64,000 bases of DNA. Origin: Lactonifactor longoviformis DSM 17459. GTDB taxonomy: Bacteria > Bacillota > Clostridia > Lachnospirales > Lachnospiraceae. The notes under the pieces are model-generated. The model did no database searches and had not been told where the DNA came from. It saw only the letters and a program-made list of their open reading frames with translations. The stretch spans positions 112,338 to 176,337 of the forward strand of contig NZ_FQVI01000007.1 in the NCBI RefSeq assembly GCF_900129135.1, written 5' to 3'. Positions 34,224 to 44,900 of this stretch are shown one piece after another. The translations under genes were made by a program, and so were the position numbers. Each line of letters begins with the position of its first letter. Position 1 is the stretch's first letter.

Positions 34224-36221
34224 ATGGAAGAAAAGCATAAGATTCTGTTTGAGCCTGTGAGCATAGGAAAGATAAAGATAAAAAACCGGTATGTTATGGC
34301 TCCTATGGGACCGGGAGGTCTCTGTGATGAGCAGGGATGTTATAATCAAAAAGGGGTGGAATATTACGTAAGGAGGGCACAGGGCGGTACCGGCCTGATT
34401 ATGACCGGGGTCACGTATGTGGAAAATGACATAGAAAAATGCGTTATGCCATCCATGCCATGTCCCACCATCAATCCCCTTAATTTTATCAAAACGGCAA
34501 AACCAATGACAGAGAGAGTACACGCATATGGAGCGAAGATTTTCTCACAGCTTTCCGGAGGATTCGGACGCGTCAGTATACCCAGCATTGTAGGAAAAGT
34601 AGCTGTTGCGCCGTCCCCGATTCCCCATCGGTTTCTGGATGACGTCATCTGCAGGGAACTAACCGTGGAGGAAATTCATACATATGTGAAAAAGTTTGCG
34701 GAAGCGGCAGCAATCTGTAAAAAAGCAGGATTTGATGGGGTAGAGATCCATGCTGTCCATGAGGGATATCTCATCGATCAGTTTGCTATTTCCTTTTATA
34801 ACCACAGAACAGATGAATATGGCGGATCTCTGGTTAACAGGCTGCGTTTCGCTATAGAGATTGTCCAGGCGATAAAGGAAGCCTGCGGAGCGGACTATCC
34901 GGTCTCTCTCAGATACAGTCTGAAAAGCTTCGTAAAAGACTGGAGAAAGGGCGGACTTCCCGGGGAAGAATTCACAGAGGCCGGACGCGATATCGAGGAG
35001 GGAAAGGAAGCTGCAAGAATTCTGGCAGAAGCGGGATATGATGCCCTGAATGCGGATGTGGGAACTTATGATTCCTGGTACTGGAACCATCCCCCTATGT
35101 ATCATGAGAAGGGAATGTATCTGCCTTATAATGAGATCCTCAAACAGGCAGTGGACATTCCGGTGATCACAGCAGGGCGTATGGAAAATCCCGATCTGGC
35201 CAGCGATGCGGTGAGAAACAAACAGACAGACATGATTGCTCTGGGAAGGCCGCTCCTGGCGGATCCGGATATCCCCAACAAAATTATGCGGGGGGAATTC
35301 CGGCAGGTGCGCCCATGTCTGTCCTGCCAGGAGGGATGTATGGGCAGACTGGCAGCCTATGCACAGATTTCCTGCGCAGTGAATCCTGCCTGCGGCAGGG
35401 AAAATGAGTACGGCATAGCGCCTGCCCTGCATAAAAAACAAATATGGATTGTAGGGGGCGGTGTTGCCGGTATGGAGGCTGCAAGAGTCAGTGCACTCCG
35501 GGGCCATGAAGTTACTTTATTTGAGAAATCTTCAAACCTGGGCGGCAATCTGATTCCCGGAGGTGCACCTTCCTTTAAGGAGGATGACCATGCACTGATC
35601 CGCTGGTATGAACTGCAGCTAAAAATGCTGGGTGTACACGTACGGGTAAATACTGCCGTTTCCCCAGAGGAACTGAGACAGTCTCCTGCAGATGAAATTA
35701 TCCTTGCTACCGGCTCTAAGCCAAAGATGCTGTCGGTTCCGGGAGCAGAACTGCTGGCGGCAGAAGAGGTTCTGACCGGTAAAAGAGAACCCGGCACTTC
35801 CACCATTATTATCGGAGGGGGTCTGGTTGGCTGTGAGACGGCTCTCTGGCTGAAAAAGGAGAAGGGAACAAAGGTTACCATTGTGGAGCTGCAGCCTGAC
35901 ATCTTAAGTGTAGGCGGTCCTCTTTGCTCCGCTAACAGTGATATGCTCAGAGACCTGCTTGCTTACCACGGTGTAGAGATCCTGACCGGAAGCTGCGTCA
36001 CGGGCAAATCGGCAGAGGGCTGTGCCGTAACAACGCCTCAGGGAGAGAAGGCAATAGCTGCTGATACTGTAATCTGTGCGGTAGGGTATGCATCAGAAAA
36101 GAGCCTTTACGAACAGGTGAGAGAGGAGATGCCGTTTGTACATCTTCTGGGAGATGCAGAACAGGTCAGCAATATTATGTATGCGGTCTGGAATGCCTAT
36201 GAGCTTGCGAGAAATCTTTAA
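34224..36221 (+). CDS. NADH:flavin oxidoreductase (OYE/2,4-dienoyl-CoA reductase type)
   Basis: A 665-residue cytosolic flavo-iron-sulfur enzyme that reduces activated C=C bonds. An N-terminal FMN TIM barrel (about 5-340) has VMAPMGPGG and EIHAVHEGYLIDQF. A 4Fe-4S site follows as CLSCQEGC then CAVNPAC (about 370-395). Then come FAD/NADH Rossmann parts, with IVGGGVAGMEAAR and IIGGGLVGCETALWL. Close relatives by layout are dienoyl-CoA reductase and the BaiCD/BaiH bile-acid enzymes and other enone reductases, so the substrate cannot be fixed. Ribosome site AGGGATGA. MerR-type control in front suggests induction by its substrate. Confidence 0.93.
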   Translation: MEEKHKILFEPVSIGKIKIKNRYVMAPMGPGGLCDEQGCYNQKGVEYYVRRAQGGTGLIMTGVTYVENDIEKCVMPSMPCPTINPLNFIKTAKPMTERVHAYGAKIFSQLSGGFGRVSIPSIVGKVAVAPSPIPHRFLDDVICRELTVEEIHTYVKKFAEAAAICKKAGFDGVEIHAVHEGYLIDQFAISFYNHRTDEYGGSLVNRLRFAIEIVQAIKEACGADYPVSLRYSLKSFVKDWRKGGLPGEEFTEAGRDIEEGKEAARILAEAGYDALNADVGTYDSWYWNHPPMYHEKGMYLPYNEILKQAVDIPVITAGRMENPDLASDAVRNKQTDMIALGRPLLADPDIPNKIMRGEFRQVRPCLSCQEGCMGRLAAYAQISCAVNPACGRENEYGIAPALHKKQIWIVGGGVAGMEAARVSALRGHEVTLFEKSSNLGGNLIPGGAPSFKEDDHALIRWYELQLKMLGVHVRVNTAVSPEELRQSPADEIILATGSKPKMLSVPGAELLAAEEVLTGKREPGTSTIIIGGGLVGCETALWLKKEKGTKVTIVELQPDILSVGGPLCSANSDMLRDLLAYHGVEILTGSCVTGKSAEGCAVTTPQGEKAIAADTVICAVGYASEKSLYEQVREEMPFVHLLGDAEQVSNIMYAVWNAYELARNL

Positions 36222-36365
36222 GAAGAACTGCTGCCTGGCAGTCAGGACAGCTTGACTGATTCCCGGAACTTGTGCCCCTATGATTTCTATATATGGGGGT
36301 ACGGCGAATTCTTTGTGCCCTGGGGGTCTCCTGTGGTAACATAAAACAAAAAGGAGTTTTATCTT

Positions 36366-37133
36366 ATGCAAAACGGAAACGTATTTTCATCACTCAAGGA
36401 CAAGGTAGTAATTGTGACAGGGGGCACCCGCGGCATTGGCTTTGAAACCGTTCAGGCTTTCTTAGCCCAGGGTTCTAAAGTCGCCCTTTTCGGTTCCCGG
36501 GAGGAAACCGTTGCACAGGCTCTGGAGAAACTGGCCGTCATCAACCCTTCTTATACGGTAAGGGGGTATCACCCCGATCTTTCTAATCCGGAAGAAATTG
36601 AAAAAACAGTTTCCGAAATCAAAAGAGAGTTCGGCGGCATTGATGTGCTGATCAACAACGCGGGAGTCAGCGACAATTGCTCTATTTACGATTATGAACG
36701 GGATCATTTTAACGATGTTATGACCATTAATTTACGTTCTGTCTTTGAAATGTCTAAGGCTGTGGCTCCCATTATGCGGGATAAGAAGAAAGGTGTAATA
36801 TTAAACACCAGCTCTATGGTCAGTCTGTATGCCCAGCGTATCGGAAGTGCTTATCCTACCAGCAAGTTTGCTGTAAACGGACTGACCAAATCTCTTGCAC
36901 GGGAATTGGGTAAAGACGGTATCCGGGTTAACGCAGTGGCTCCCGGAATCATTGAAACGGATATGGTTGCGGCGCTGGATCAAAACACTGTAAAATCCCT
37001 GGCCAGCGGTATTCCGCTTCAAATCCTTGGAAAGCCTCAGGATATTGCCAATGCATTCTTATTTCTGGCCAGTGATATGAGTTCCTATATTACAGGTGCC
37101 GTTATCTCCGTGGACGGAGGCTTTGTGGGTTAA
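36366..37133 (+). CDS. Short-chain dehydrogenase/reductase
   Basis: A 255-residue NAD(P)-dependent oxidoreductase with the cofactor motif TGGTRGIG (about 18-25), NNAG (about 95-98), the catalytic Ser in NTSSM, the YPTSK Tyr-Lys pair and a C-terminal SVDGGFVG. FabG-like ketoreductases and hydroxysteroid dehydrogenases share these marks. The 144 bases before it hold two hairpins (36239-36258, and about 36272-36302) and a weak TTGTGC/TAACAT pair, so it is probably separately transcribed. AAAAAGGAG precedes the ATG. Location beside an enone reductase allows a joint keto/ene-reduction route. Confidence 0.88.
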   Translation: MQNGNVFSSLKDKVVIVTGGTRGIGFETVQAFLAQGSKVALFGSREETVAQALEKLAVINPSYTVRGYHPDLSNPEEIEKTVSEIKREFGGIDVLINNAGVSDNCSIYDYERDHFNDVMTINLRSVFEMSKAVAPIMRDKKKGVILNTSSMVSLYAQRIGSAYPTSKFAVNGLTKSLARELGKDGIRVNAVAPGIIETDMVAALDQNTVKSLASGIPLQILGKPQDIANAFLFLASDMSSYITGAVISVDGGFVG

Positions 37134-37135
37134 TC

Positions 37136-37166
37136 GGTTGCAGCCTGAGGGCTGCGACCTTTTTTA
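37136..37166 (+). terminator. Terminator after the SDR gene
   Basis: GGTTGCAGCC (37136-37145), TGAG loop, GGCTGCGACC (37150-37159), then TTTTTTT. Confidence 0.9.
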
Positions 37167-37195
37167 TTGCGCCTATTCTGTTTCTGTGCTAAAAT
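37167..37195 (+). promoter_or_regulatory. Probable promoter of the giant PAS kinase
   Basis: -35 TTGCGC (37167-37172), 17-base spacer, -10 TAAAAT (37190-37195). Confidence 0.5.
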
Positions 37196-37286
37196 TAAAC
37201 GATACCTATAGGACAGAGTTATTACCAGAACCAGAAAAATGCAATGGCCTTAAAAGTAACTGAATCATATCTAAGGGGGGAATCAT

Positions 37287-40200
37287 ATGATACAGGACAG
37301 CCCTCTATCCAGGGAGCAGACGGCGGCTGTATTGGACAATATGCCGGTAGCTGTTTATGTCAGTGCAGTCGACAATTGGGAGCTGCTTTTTGCCAATCGC
37401 ATGGCTAAGAAGTTATTTTTTCGGAAACCAGACAGGCAGGTGAATACCTGCTATTACCTGGCAGGATTCGACGAACCCTGTCCTTTTTGCCGTGCAGAAC
37501 AAATGAGCCGCACAGAGCTTTTTGTCCGGGAATTCCAACATCTGGGGAATCACCGGATCTATCAGCTCAGCGGAAAGCAGATCGATTGGGACGGCAGGCC
37601 GGCCCATATTGAATATATCATAGATATTACAGAAAAGAAAAAAGAAGAAGAGGAATCGGAAGCGCTGAAAAAAGAACTGAAAAAAACCTTCAGCAATATT
37701 CCCTGCGGTTTGAGTGTGTATCGGTTTACCGGAGAAAAAATCTTACCAGTGTTTCATAACCCTGCTTTTTATAAAATCCTGGGGTATTCCCCTGCGCATA
37801 TCCGTTCTGTTGAGAGCGAGACGGCATATCTGGGGGTACATCCGGATGACCGGCCTCTCTTGGAGGAGAAGGTCCGAAAAATGATTGCAGAGGAGGGGGT
37901 CCTTCAGCATACCTACCGTGTCTGGAATGATACTCTAAAAAAATACCGTTGGATTCAGCTGGACGGCTCAGCGAAAGCCCAGGACGACGGAACAAAGCTT
38001 CTGTATGTCCTATACAGTGATGTGAATGAAAAGATCCGGCTGGAGCAGGATTTGAAACAGGCAAATGAAAAAATGCAGGATATTATCAATGCAATTCCGG
38101 GAGGCGTTGCTATTTACAAGGTTTCAGATATATTTGAAACTGTTTATTTTTCGGATGGTGTACCGGAGCTGTCTGGATATACAGTGGAAGAATACGAGGA
38201 ACTGATAAAACAAGATGCGGCAGCTATGACCTATCGGGAGGATACTGCTATGGTGGTATCCAGGGCAAGGGAGGTAATTCAGAGCCGGGGGGTTACTAAC
38301 TTTGAGTTCCGCAAGCAGCACAGAGACGGTCATATTGTCTGGGTCCGGGTAAGGATAAAATGGATCGGAGAAGATGAGGGATTTCCTCTTCTTCACTGTG
38401 TGTTTCACAATATTTCAGACCTTAAAGAGGCCCAGCTGGAGATGGATCACCTGGTCAATTCCATCCCAGGGGGAATCGCGAGCTACAGGGTGGAAGGCGG
38501 CCGCTTTCTGCCGACCTTTTTCTCTGACGGGGTGGCAGCTCTCTCCGGCCATACGCGGGAAGAATACAGAGAACTGGTATGCCGGGACGCCCTTGCCGTT
38601 ATCTATGATGCGGACAGGGAAAGGGTTTTGACAGCGGCGCGTGCCGCCCTTGCGACCGGGGAGAGTATGGATGTCTATTACCGCATGCGCCATAAGGACG
38701 GAAATCTAATCTGGATACATCTGAATGGGCGCCGCATGGGGCCCCTCTCAGAATCCACAAGATTTTATGCTGTTTATACCGGGATGTCTGCAGAGACGCA
38801 TTTGTTTCAAAATATTGCCAATGAGATGGCAGACGGTATATACGTGATTGGAAAAGAGAATTATGATCTCCTCTATGCCAATGAATCCAAAAGTCTGTTT
38901 GCCAGAGGAGGAAACATTCTCGGACAGAAATGTTTTACGGCCCTTCACGGAAAGAACCAGCCTTGTGAATTCTGTACCCTTAAGACACATACAGCCAGCG
39001 GAGAAGAGCATGAGATGAATGTGGACGGGACGGGAAGTTATTACAGCACCCGGTTCCGGGAGACAGTCTGGAATGGGATACCGGCCTATATTAAATTTGT
39101 CCGTGATATCACAGAGGAAGTAACTATCCGCAGAGAAAAGGAACGTTTGGAACAGTATTTCCAGACAGTGGTGAAAAATCTTCCCGGCGGTGTTGCTGTG
39201 GTCCGTTACGAGAAAGACGGAACCATGACGCCGGAATTTCTTTCGGACGGTTTTGCCGTTATGACCGGGATGACGCTGGAAGAAGCCTGGGATCTTTACC
39301 GGCAGGACGCTATGGAGGGGGTACATCCGGAAGACAAGGTTTTTGTGAGGGAGCAGATGGCGTCTTACCTTGTCAGCGGTGCAGCCCACTGGGAGATCGT
39401 CTACCGGCTGAAAAAGGGGCGGGACGGTTATGTATGGGTAAAAAACAGTTTGTCAGTGATCCAGAATGAAGGCGGTGAAAGGCGTGTTTATGCAGTGTAT
39501 CATGACATGACCAAAGAACGGGAGGAGCAGGAGAAATTCCGGACACAGTACAAAGAACTTCTCCTGCAGCATTACCGCACCCCGGATCCCGATGCTCTGA
39601 TTATAGGACACTGTAACGTTACGAAGAGTAAAATTCTGGAGATCATCGATTATACAGATTCTGATTTACTGAAAAATTTCGGCAGTGATCGTGAACAGTT
39701 TTTTACCGGTATTTCCGGTCTTGTGGAGGAACCCGGACAAAAGCAGCAATTTTTGGAAACCTATCTGAACAAACCCGCGCTGGAAGCATTTGAAAGAGGA
39801 GAACTGGAACAGAAAATGATCTGCTTCCTGAGATTTCCAAAAGAAAAGAGAGGCCGGCACGTCCAGATCAAGATGACACTGGTTTCTACCCCCGATACAG
39901 GGGATGTGACAGGCATACTGACCGTCACTGACATTACGGAACAGAGAATCAGGGAGATGATACTTGGCAGATTGTCTGTTACGGGATACGACTGCGTCAT
40001 GGATGTTGATCTGCTGCGGAACACTTATACGGTTTTATCCAGCAGTGAAAATGCCCGCTGCCTACCGCCCAGACAGGGGTTCCACTCAGAACGGGTTTCC
40101 TATATGGCAGCGGAAAAAATTGTCCCCAGGGACAAGGATACATACAGGGACGCACTGGAGCCAGGCAGGATGGCACAGCGTCTGAAAAAAGAAGGATCTT

Positions 40201-41930
40201 ACACCTTTGCATTCTCAATTACAGATGAAAACGGAGACATATGCACAAAAAATATGACGGTTTCCGCAATCGATCTCAGGCTTGGCAGGGTGTGTCTGTC
40301 AAGAACAGACATTACAGATTCTATCCGGGAACAGCAGGGACTGCTCCGCGTGATTGCCTATACCTTTGAACTTGCCGGATTCATCGATCTGAGCAGCCGG
40401 AGGCTGACACTCCATACCAGAGAGACGGTACTGCAAAACTTATCGCCCTATATTCTGGAGCATTACGATGAGGCAATCGAAAGATTCACAGAACATTATG
40501 TTCCGGAGGAAAATTGGAAATATACCAGAGAGCAATTCCAAATTTCTACAATCCTGGAGCGTCTCAGGGAAAAACCTGCAGGATATGATTTTCTGTTTTC
40601 TTACCGCAGGGACAAGGAGGAACGGTATAAGCAGCTCAATGTTATGTGGGGAGATGTAAATCACAGAACCTTATGCCTTGTGAGGGCTGATGTGACAGAC
40701 ATGCTTGCGGCGGAGAGAAGAGCAAAGCGGGAACTGGAGAATGCGCTGGTTTTGGCCAAAGAGGCAAATCAGGCAAAAAGCGAATTCTTGTCAGCCATGA
40801 GCCATGACATCCGTACGCCTATGAATGCTATTATGGGAATGACTGCACTTGCAGTGGCCCATTTAGATGAGAAGGAGAGAGTTGCCGACTGTCTGAAGAA
40901 GATAACAATCTCCTCCAAACATTTGCTCAGCCTGGTGAATGATATTTTGGATATGAGTAAGATAGAGCGATCCCAGATCACCATGAACTGCATGAGGATA
41001 TCCATATCCCAATTGGTGGAAGAACTGACCTCCATCATGGCGCCCCAGGCAAGGGACGGGGGACTGAATTTCGCTGCACGGACGGAGGGGATCTGCCATG
41101 ATGGCTTTTATGGGGATGCTCTGCGCCTGAATCAGATTTTGCTTAATATACTGAGCAATGCAGTCAAGTTCACCCCGGAAGGCGGAACAGTAGACTTTCT
41201 GACAGAGGAGCTGCAGAACGCGGCGCCCGGCAAAGTGCGCTATCGGTTTACTGTAAGTGATACCGGGCTTGGTATGTCTGAAGAATTTATGGCCCATTTA
41301 TTTGAGCCATTTACCAGAAGTCCGAATACTTTGCATATTGAAGGGACAGGCCTTGGGCTTAGCATTGCTAAGGGGCTTGTGGAGCTGATGCATGGTAAGA
41401 TTTCTGTGAGGAGCAGGCCTTGTGAGGGGACGGTATTCCAGGTGGAGCTGGAATGTGAGTGCGCAAAGCCGACGGATGGCAGAGAAGATGTGAGAAGCTG
41501 GGCTAAGGAGGCTGGGGGAGACGTTGACAGGGAATTCGCCGGCAGGCTGTTTCTGGTGGCAGAGGATAATGCAATTAATGCCGAGATTTTATGTGAGCTT
41601 CTCCGGATTTATGGAGCGGATTCTGAAGTTAAAAAGGATGGAGAACAGGTAGTGAAGGCCTTTTGTGAGGCACCTCCACATACCTATGATGCTATCCTTA
41701 TGGATATACAGATGCCCAAGATGAACGGTTACGAGGCGACCCGTGTCATTCGGGGCCTGAAACACCCGGATGCAGAAAAAATCCCCATTATTGCTATGAC
41801 AGCAAATGCATTTGCGGAAGATGTCAGGGCATCCGCCGATGCCGGCATGAATGCCCATGTTGCGAAGCCAATTGATGTTGAAAGGCTGAAGGCAGAGCTG
41901 AGGAAGGCTTTGAACGCAAGGGCTTGCTGA
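37287..41930 (+). CDS. Giant soluble multi-PAS hybrid histidine kinase
   Basis: A 1,547-residue protein without membrane segments. About six PAS-like units can be counted in residues 10-750, several sharing a repeated pattern (NAIPGGVAIYKV, NSIPGGIASYRV, KNLPGGVAVVRY). More degenerate PAS-like sequence runs to about 1140. The kinase core has His1173 in [13 protein letters not shown] and [14 protein letters not shown]-terminal receiver has Asp1473 in LMDIQMPKMNG. The first and fifth PAS units hold Cys clusters (EPCPFC and QPCEFC with an upstream Cys). The repeats suggest expansion by duplication. It immediately precedes a c-di-GMP HD-GYP protein, likely its output. Ribosome site AAGGGGGGAA. 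Confidence 0.9.
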   Translation: MIQDSPLSREQTAAVLDNMPVAVYVSAVDNWELLFANRMAKKLFFRKPDRQVNTCYYLAGFDEPCPFCRAEQMSRTELFVREFQHLGNHRIYQLSGKQIDWDGRPAHIEYIIDITEKKKEEEESEALKKELKKTFSNIPCGLSVYRFTGEKILPVFHNPAFYKILGYSPAHIRSVESETAYLGVHPDDRPLLEEKVRKMIAEEGVLQHTYRVWNDTLKKYRWIQLDGSAKAQDDGTKLLYVLYSDVNEKIRLEQDLKQANEKMQDIINAIPGGVAIYKVSDIFETVYFSDGVPELSGYTVEEYEELIKQDAAAMTYREDTAMVVSRAREVIQSRGVTNFEFRKQHRDGHIVWVRVRIKWIGEDEGFPLLHCVFHNISDLKEAQLEMDHLVNSIPGGIASYRVEGGRFLPTFFSDGVAALSGHTREEYRELVCRDALAVIYDADRERVLTAARAALATGESMDVYYRMRHKDGNLIWIHLNGRRMGPLSESTRFYAVYTGMSAETHLFQNIANEMADGIYVIGKENYDLLYANESKSLFARGGNILGQKCFTALHGKNQPCEFCTLKTHTASGEEHEMNVDGTGSYYSTRFRETVWNGIPAYIKFVRDITEEVTIRREKERLEQYFQTVVKNLPGGVAVVRYEKDGTMTPEFLSDGFAVMTGMTLEEAWDLYRQDAMEGVHPEDKVFVREQMASYLVSGAAHWEIVYRLKKGRDGYVWVKNSLSVIQNEGGERRVYAVYHDMTKEREEQEKFRTQYKELLLQHYRTPDPDALIIGHCNVTKSKILEIIDYTDSDLLKNFGSDREQFFTGISGLVEEPGQKQQFLETYLNKPALEAFERGELEQKMICFLRFPKEKRGRHVQIKMTLVSTPDTGDVTGILTVTDITEQRIREMILGRLSVTGYDCVMDVDLLRNTYTVLSSSENARCLPPRQGFHSERVSYMAAEKIVPRDKDTYRDALEPGRMAQRLKKEGSYTFAFSITDENGDICTKNMTVSAIDLRLGRVCLSRTDITDSIREQQGLLRVIAYTFELAGFIDLSSRRLTLHTRETVLQNLSPYILEHYDEAIERFTEHYVPEENWKYTREQFQISTILERLREKPAGYDFLFSYRRDKEERYKQLNVMWGDVNHRTLCLVRADVTDMLAAERRAKRELENALVLAKEANQAKSEFLSAMSHDIRTPMNAIMGMTALAVAHLDEKERVADCLKKITISSKHLLSLVNDILDMSKIERSQITMNCMRISISQLVEELTSIMAPQARDGGLNFAARTEGICHDGFYGDALRLNQILLNILSNAVKFTPEGGTVDFLTEELQNAAPGKVRYRFTVSDTGLGMSEEFMAHLFEPFTRSPNTLHIEGTGLGLSIAKGLVELMHGKISVRSRPCEGTVFQVELECECAKPTDGREDVRSWAKEAGGDVDREFAGRLFLVAEDNAINAEILCELLRIYGADSEVKKDGEQVVKAFCEAPPHTYDAILMDIQMPKMNGYEATRVIRGLKHPDAEKIPIIAMTANAFAEDVRASADAGMNAHVAKPIDVERLKAELRKALNARAC

Positions 41931-41977
41931 AGAGAGATGAGATAAAGGAGCGCGGGCAGACCCCCGGGAACAAAAGA

Positions 41978-44900
41978 ATGAATAAAAAAGATACTATATT
42001 AATTGTTGATGATATGGAATTGAATCGGGCAATCCTCAGAAATATATTTGAGGATGACTATAATCTTTTAGAGGCTGAGGATGGAGAACAGGCTGTGATT
42101 CTTGCAAGACAGTATCATTCCAGCATTGTAATCATTCTGTTGGATCTGGTTATGCCGGTGATGGATGGGTATAAGGTAATGGAAGAACTGGCCAGGAAAC
42201 ATCTTCTGGAGGAGCTTCCTGTGATTGTGATTACTGCGGAGGATTCCACAGAAAACGAGGTGAAAGCCTTTGATCTGGGCGCTTCTGACATTATTATGAA
42301 GCCTTTTGAACCTTATGTGGTAAAACGAAGAGTTCAAAATGTCATTGAACTGACACTTCACCGGCTGAATCAGCAGGAGCTGATTGAGGAACAGGCAGCG
42401 AAACTGAGGGAATCCAATGCAATTATGATAGATGCTCTTTCCTCCATCATTGAATACCGAAGTGTGGAGACCGGACAGCACATACAGAGAATCCGTATCT
42501 TCACAAAAATACTTCTGGAGAATGTGGCATACTCGTATCCTGAGTTCGGACTGAATGAGAGAAATATTGAGATTATCGTCAGCGCCTCTTCTATGCATGA
42601 CATTGGGAAGATTGCTATCCCCGATAAAATATTGAATAAGCCTGGCAGGTTAACGCAGGAGGAGTTTTCTGTGATGAAGACCCACACAACAAAAGGGTGT
42701 GAGATGCTGGCGAATCTGAACGGGATGAGTGATAAGGAGTATCTGCAGTACGCGTACAATATCTGCCGTTACCACCATGAGAGGTGGGACGGTAAGGGAT
42801 ATCCGGACGGGCTCAGGGGAGACAGTATTCCCATCTGTGCCCAGGTGGTAGGCATTGCGGACTGTTATGACGCATTGACTACTGACCGGGTATATAAGAA
42901 GGCAATCTCTCCGGAGCACGCGTTCAATATGATTTTGAACGGGGAGTGCGGGACATTTTCCCCCAGGCTGCTGGAATGTCTGAAGAATGTTAAAGGCCTT
43001 TTTGAGGAGTGTACCAGGGAGTATGCTGACGGGCATACGCCTAAAACTGCGGATATTAAAACAATTTCCCCGGTCCTGTTTTCACGGGAAGAGACCTTAC
43101 AGATGGGGCAGCTTAAATATTTTGCAATGCTTCAGTATACAGATGCCACGGTTATGGAAGTGGATATGGACAATGGTGTGTACCATGTGGTATATACCTC
43201 CGGCAGAGAGTTTGAGACACTGAAAACAGGCAAACGGTTTGAGAATTCGATTCTGCATTTTATTCAGGAATCTGTCCACCCGGAAGAACAAAAGCAGCTG
43301 CTTTCTTTTTTTGGAAGAGAGATGGAGGATTTCTTTGTAAACGGCCTGAGAAAAAGCAGCGTGAATTGCAGGATATACAGCTCAGCAGATGAAGCTTACT
43401 ATTGGTGCATGGTTACACTTGTACGCATTGAAGTCAATAATCCATACAGCAGGAAGGCAATGATTATCTGGGACAAACGTGCTGCGGAAGAAACAGAGCT
43501 GCCCAGAGACGAGAGGAAGAGGGATAAGCTGTTTTCAGTGGGTATACTGGACAGCCTTCTGGGAGGTGTGCAGACCTGTAAAAATGATAAATGGTTTACG
43601 ATTCTTCAGATGAACAGCGGTCTGAAGGAACTCCTGGGATACACAGAGGAGGAGATACAAAACCAGTTTCAGAACAGGTATCTTAACTTTATATATCCCA
43701 AAGACAGGGATATGGTACATACAAAGATACAGGAACAGCTGAAAAAAGGTAACTTTGCTGAACTGGAATACCGTATCACTGCAAAAGACGGATCCACTTT
43801 GTGGGTCCTGGACAAACGATGCCTGATGAGCAGAACCGGGGAAGAAGAGTATTTCCTTTATGTTCTGGTTGACATTACCCAGCTGAAAAAAGCACAGGAA
43901 GAGCTGCGCCTCACCCTGGAGCGTCATCAGATTATTATGGAACGGTCCAATGACATTATTTTTGAGTGGGATATAGAACATGATACGGTCTCCTATTCAA
44001 ATAACTGGGAAAAGAAATTTGGTTATCAGCCGGTCAGGGAGGGGGCAACAAAGAAAATTCCAAAAGCCCCTCACTTACATCCAAAAGATCAGACCTGTTT
44101 CACCCAGCTGATTCACGATATGAAAAGCGGTATTCCTTACTCCGAGATAGAATTCCGGGTGGCAGATGCAGGCGGCAGGTACCGGTGGTGCAAAATACGG
44201 GCAGCTGCCCAGTTTGACAGCGCAGGCCGCCCCTTTAAGACGGTGGGAGTAGTCACAGATATTGATGAGGAAAAGCGTGCTTCCCAGATCCTTTTGGATG
44301 AGGCGCAAAGGGACGGACTGACAAAGCTTTATAATAAAGGCTCAGGAAGGAAACGAATTGAAGAGCTTCTCAATGACAAGGCAAAAGGCACTTCGGCCGC
44401 TATGATGATCATTGATTTGGATAATTTTAAGATGATCAACGATACCTATGGGCATATGTTCGGTGATGTTGTGCTTCAGGAATTTGCCGGAGAACTACTT
44501 CAGCTGTTTCGGGATCTGGATATTATCTGCCGCATAGGCGGAGATGAGTTTCTGATTTTTATGGAAAATGCCCCCCAAAAGGCAGCAAGTATAAGGGCTC
44601 GTAAGATTATTGAGGCATCCCACCGGCTGTTTCGTGAAAATGCCATATCCTATACGCCTTCCTGCAGCGTAGGCATTGGGATCTATCCAGAGGACGGTAC
44701 AGACTTTGAAACCTTATTCCATCACAGTGATGTGGCTCTGTATGATGCGAAAAAAAGAGGTAAAAATACATATTCATTTTATTCCCCTGCTATTTTGAAC
44801 TGTCCCTTTAATATGCCGGCCGTTAAGCCGACGGTCAACACTTTGATCGAATCAGAGACAGCGCCGGCACAGGTGATGTACCGTCTGATTGAAGATGCGT

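Noticed and set aside
36222..36365. Possible c-di-GMP or other riboswitch before the SDR gene
   Set aside because: Two simple hairpins are present, but none of the conserved GEMM loop sequences or another known class core.
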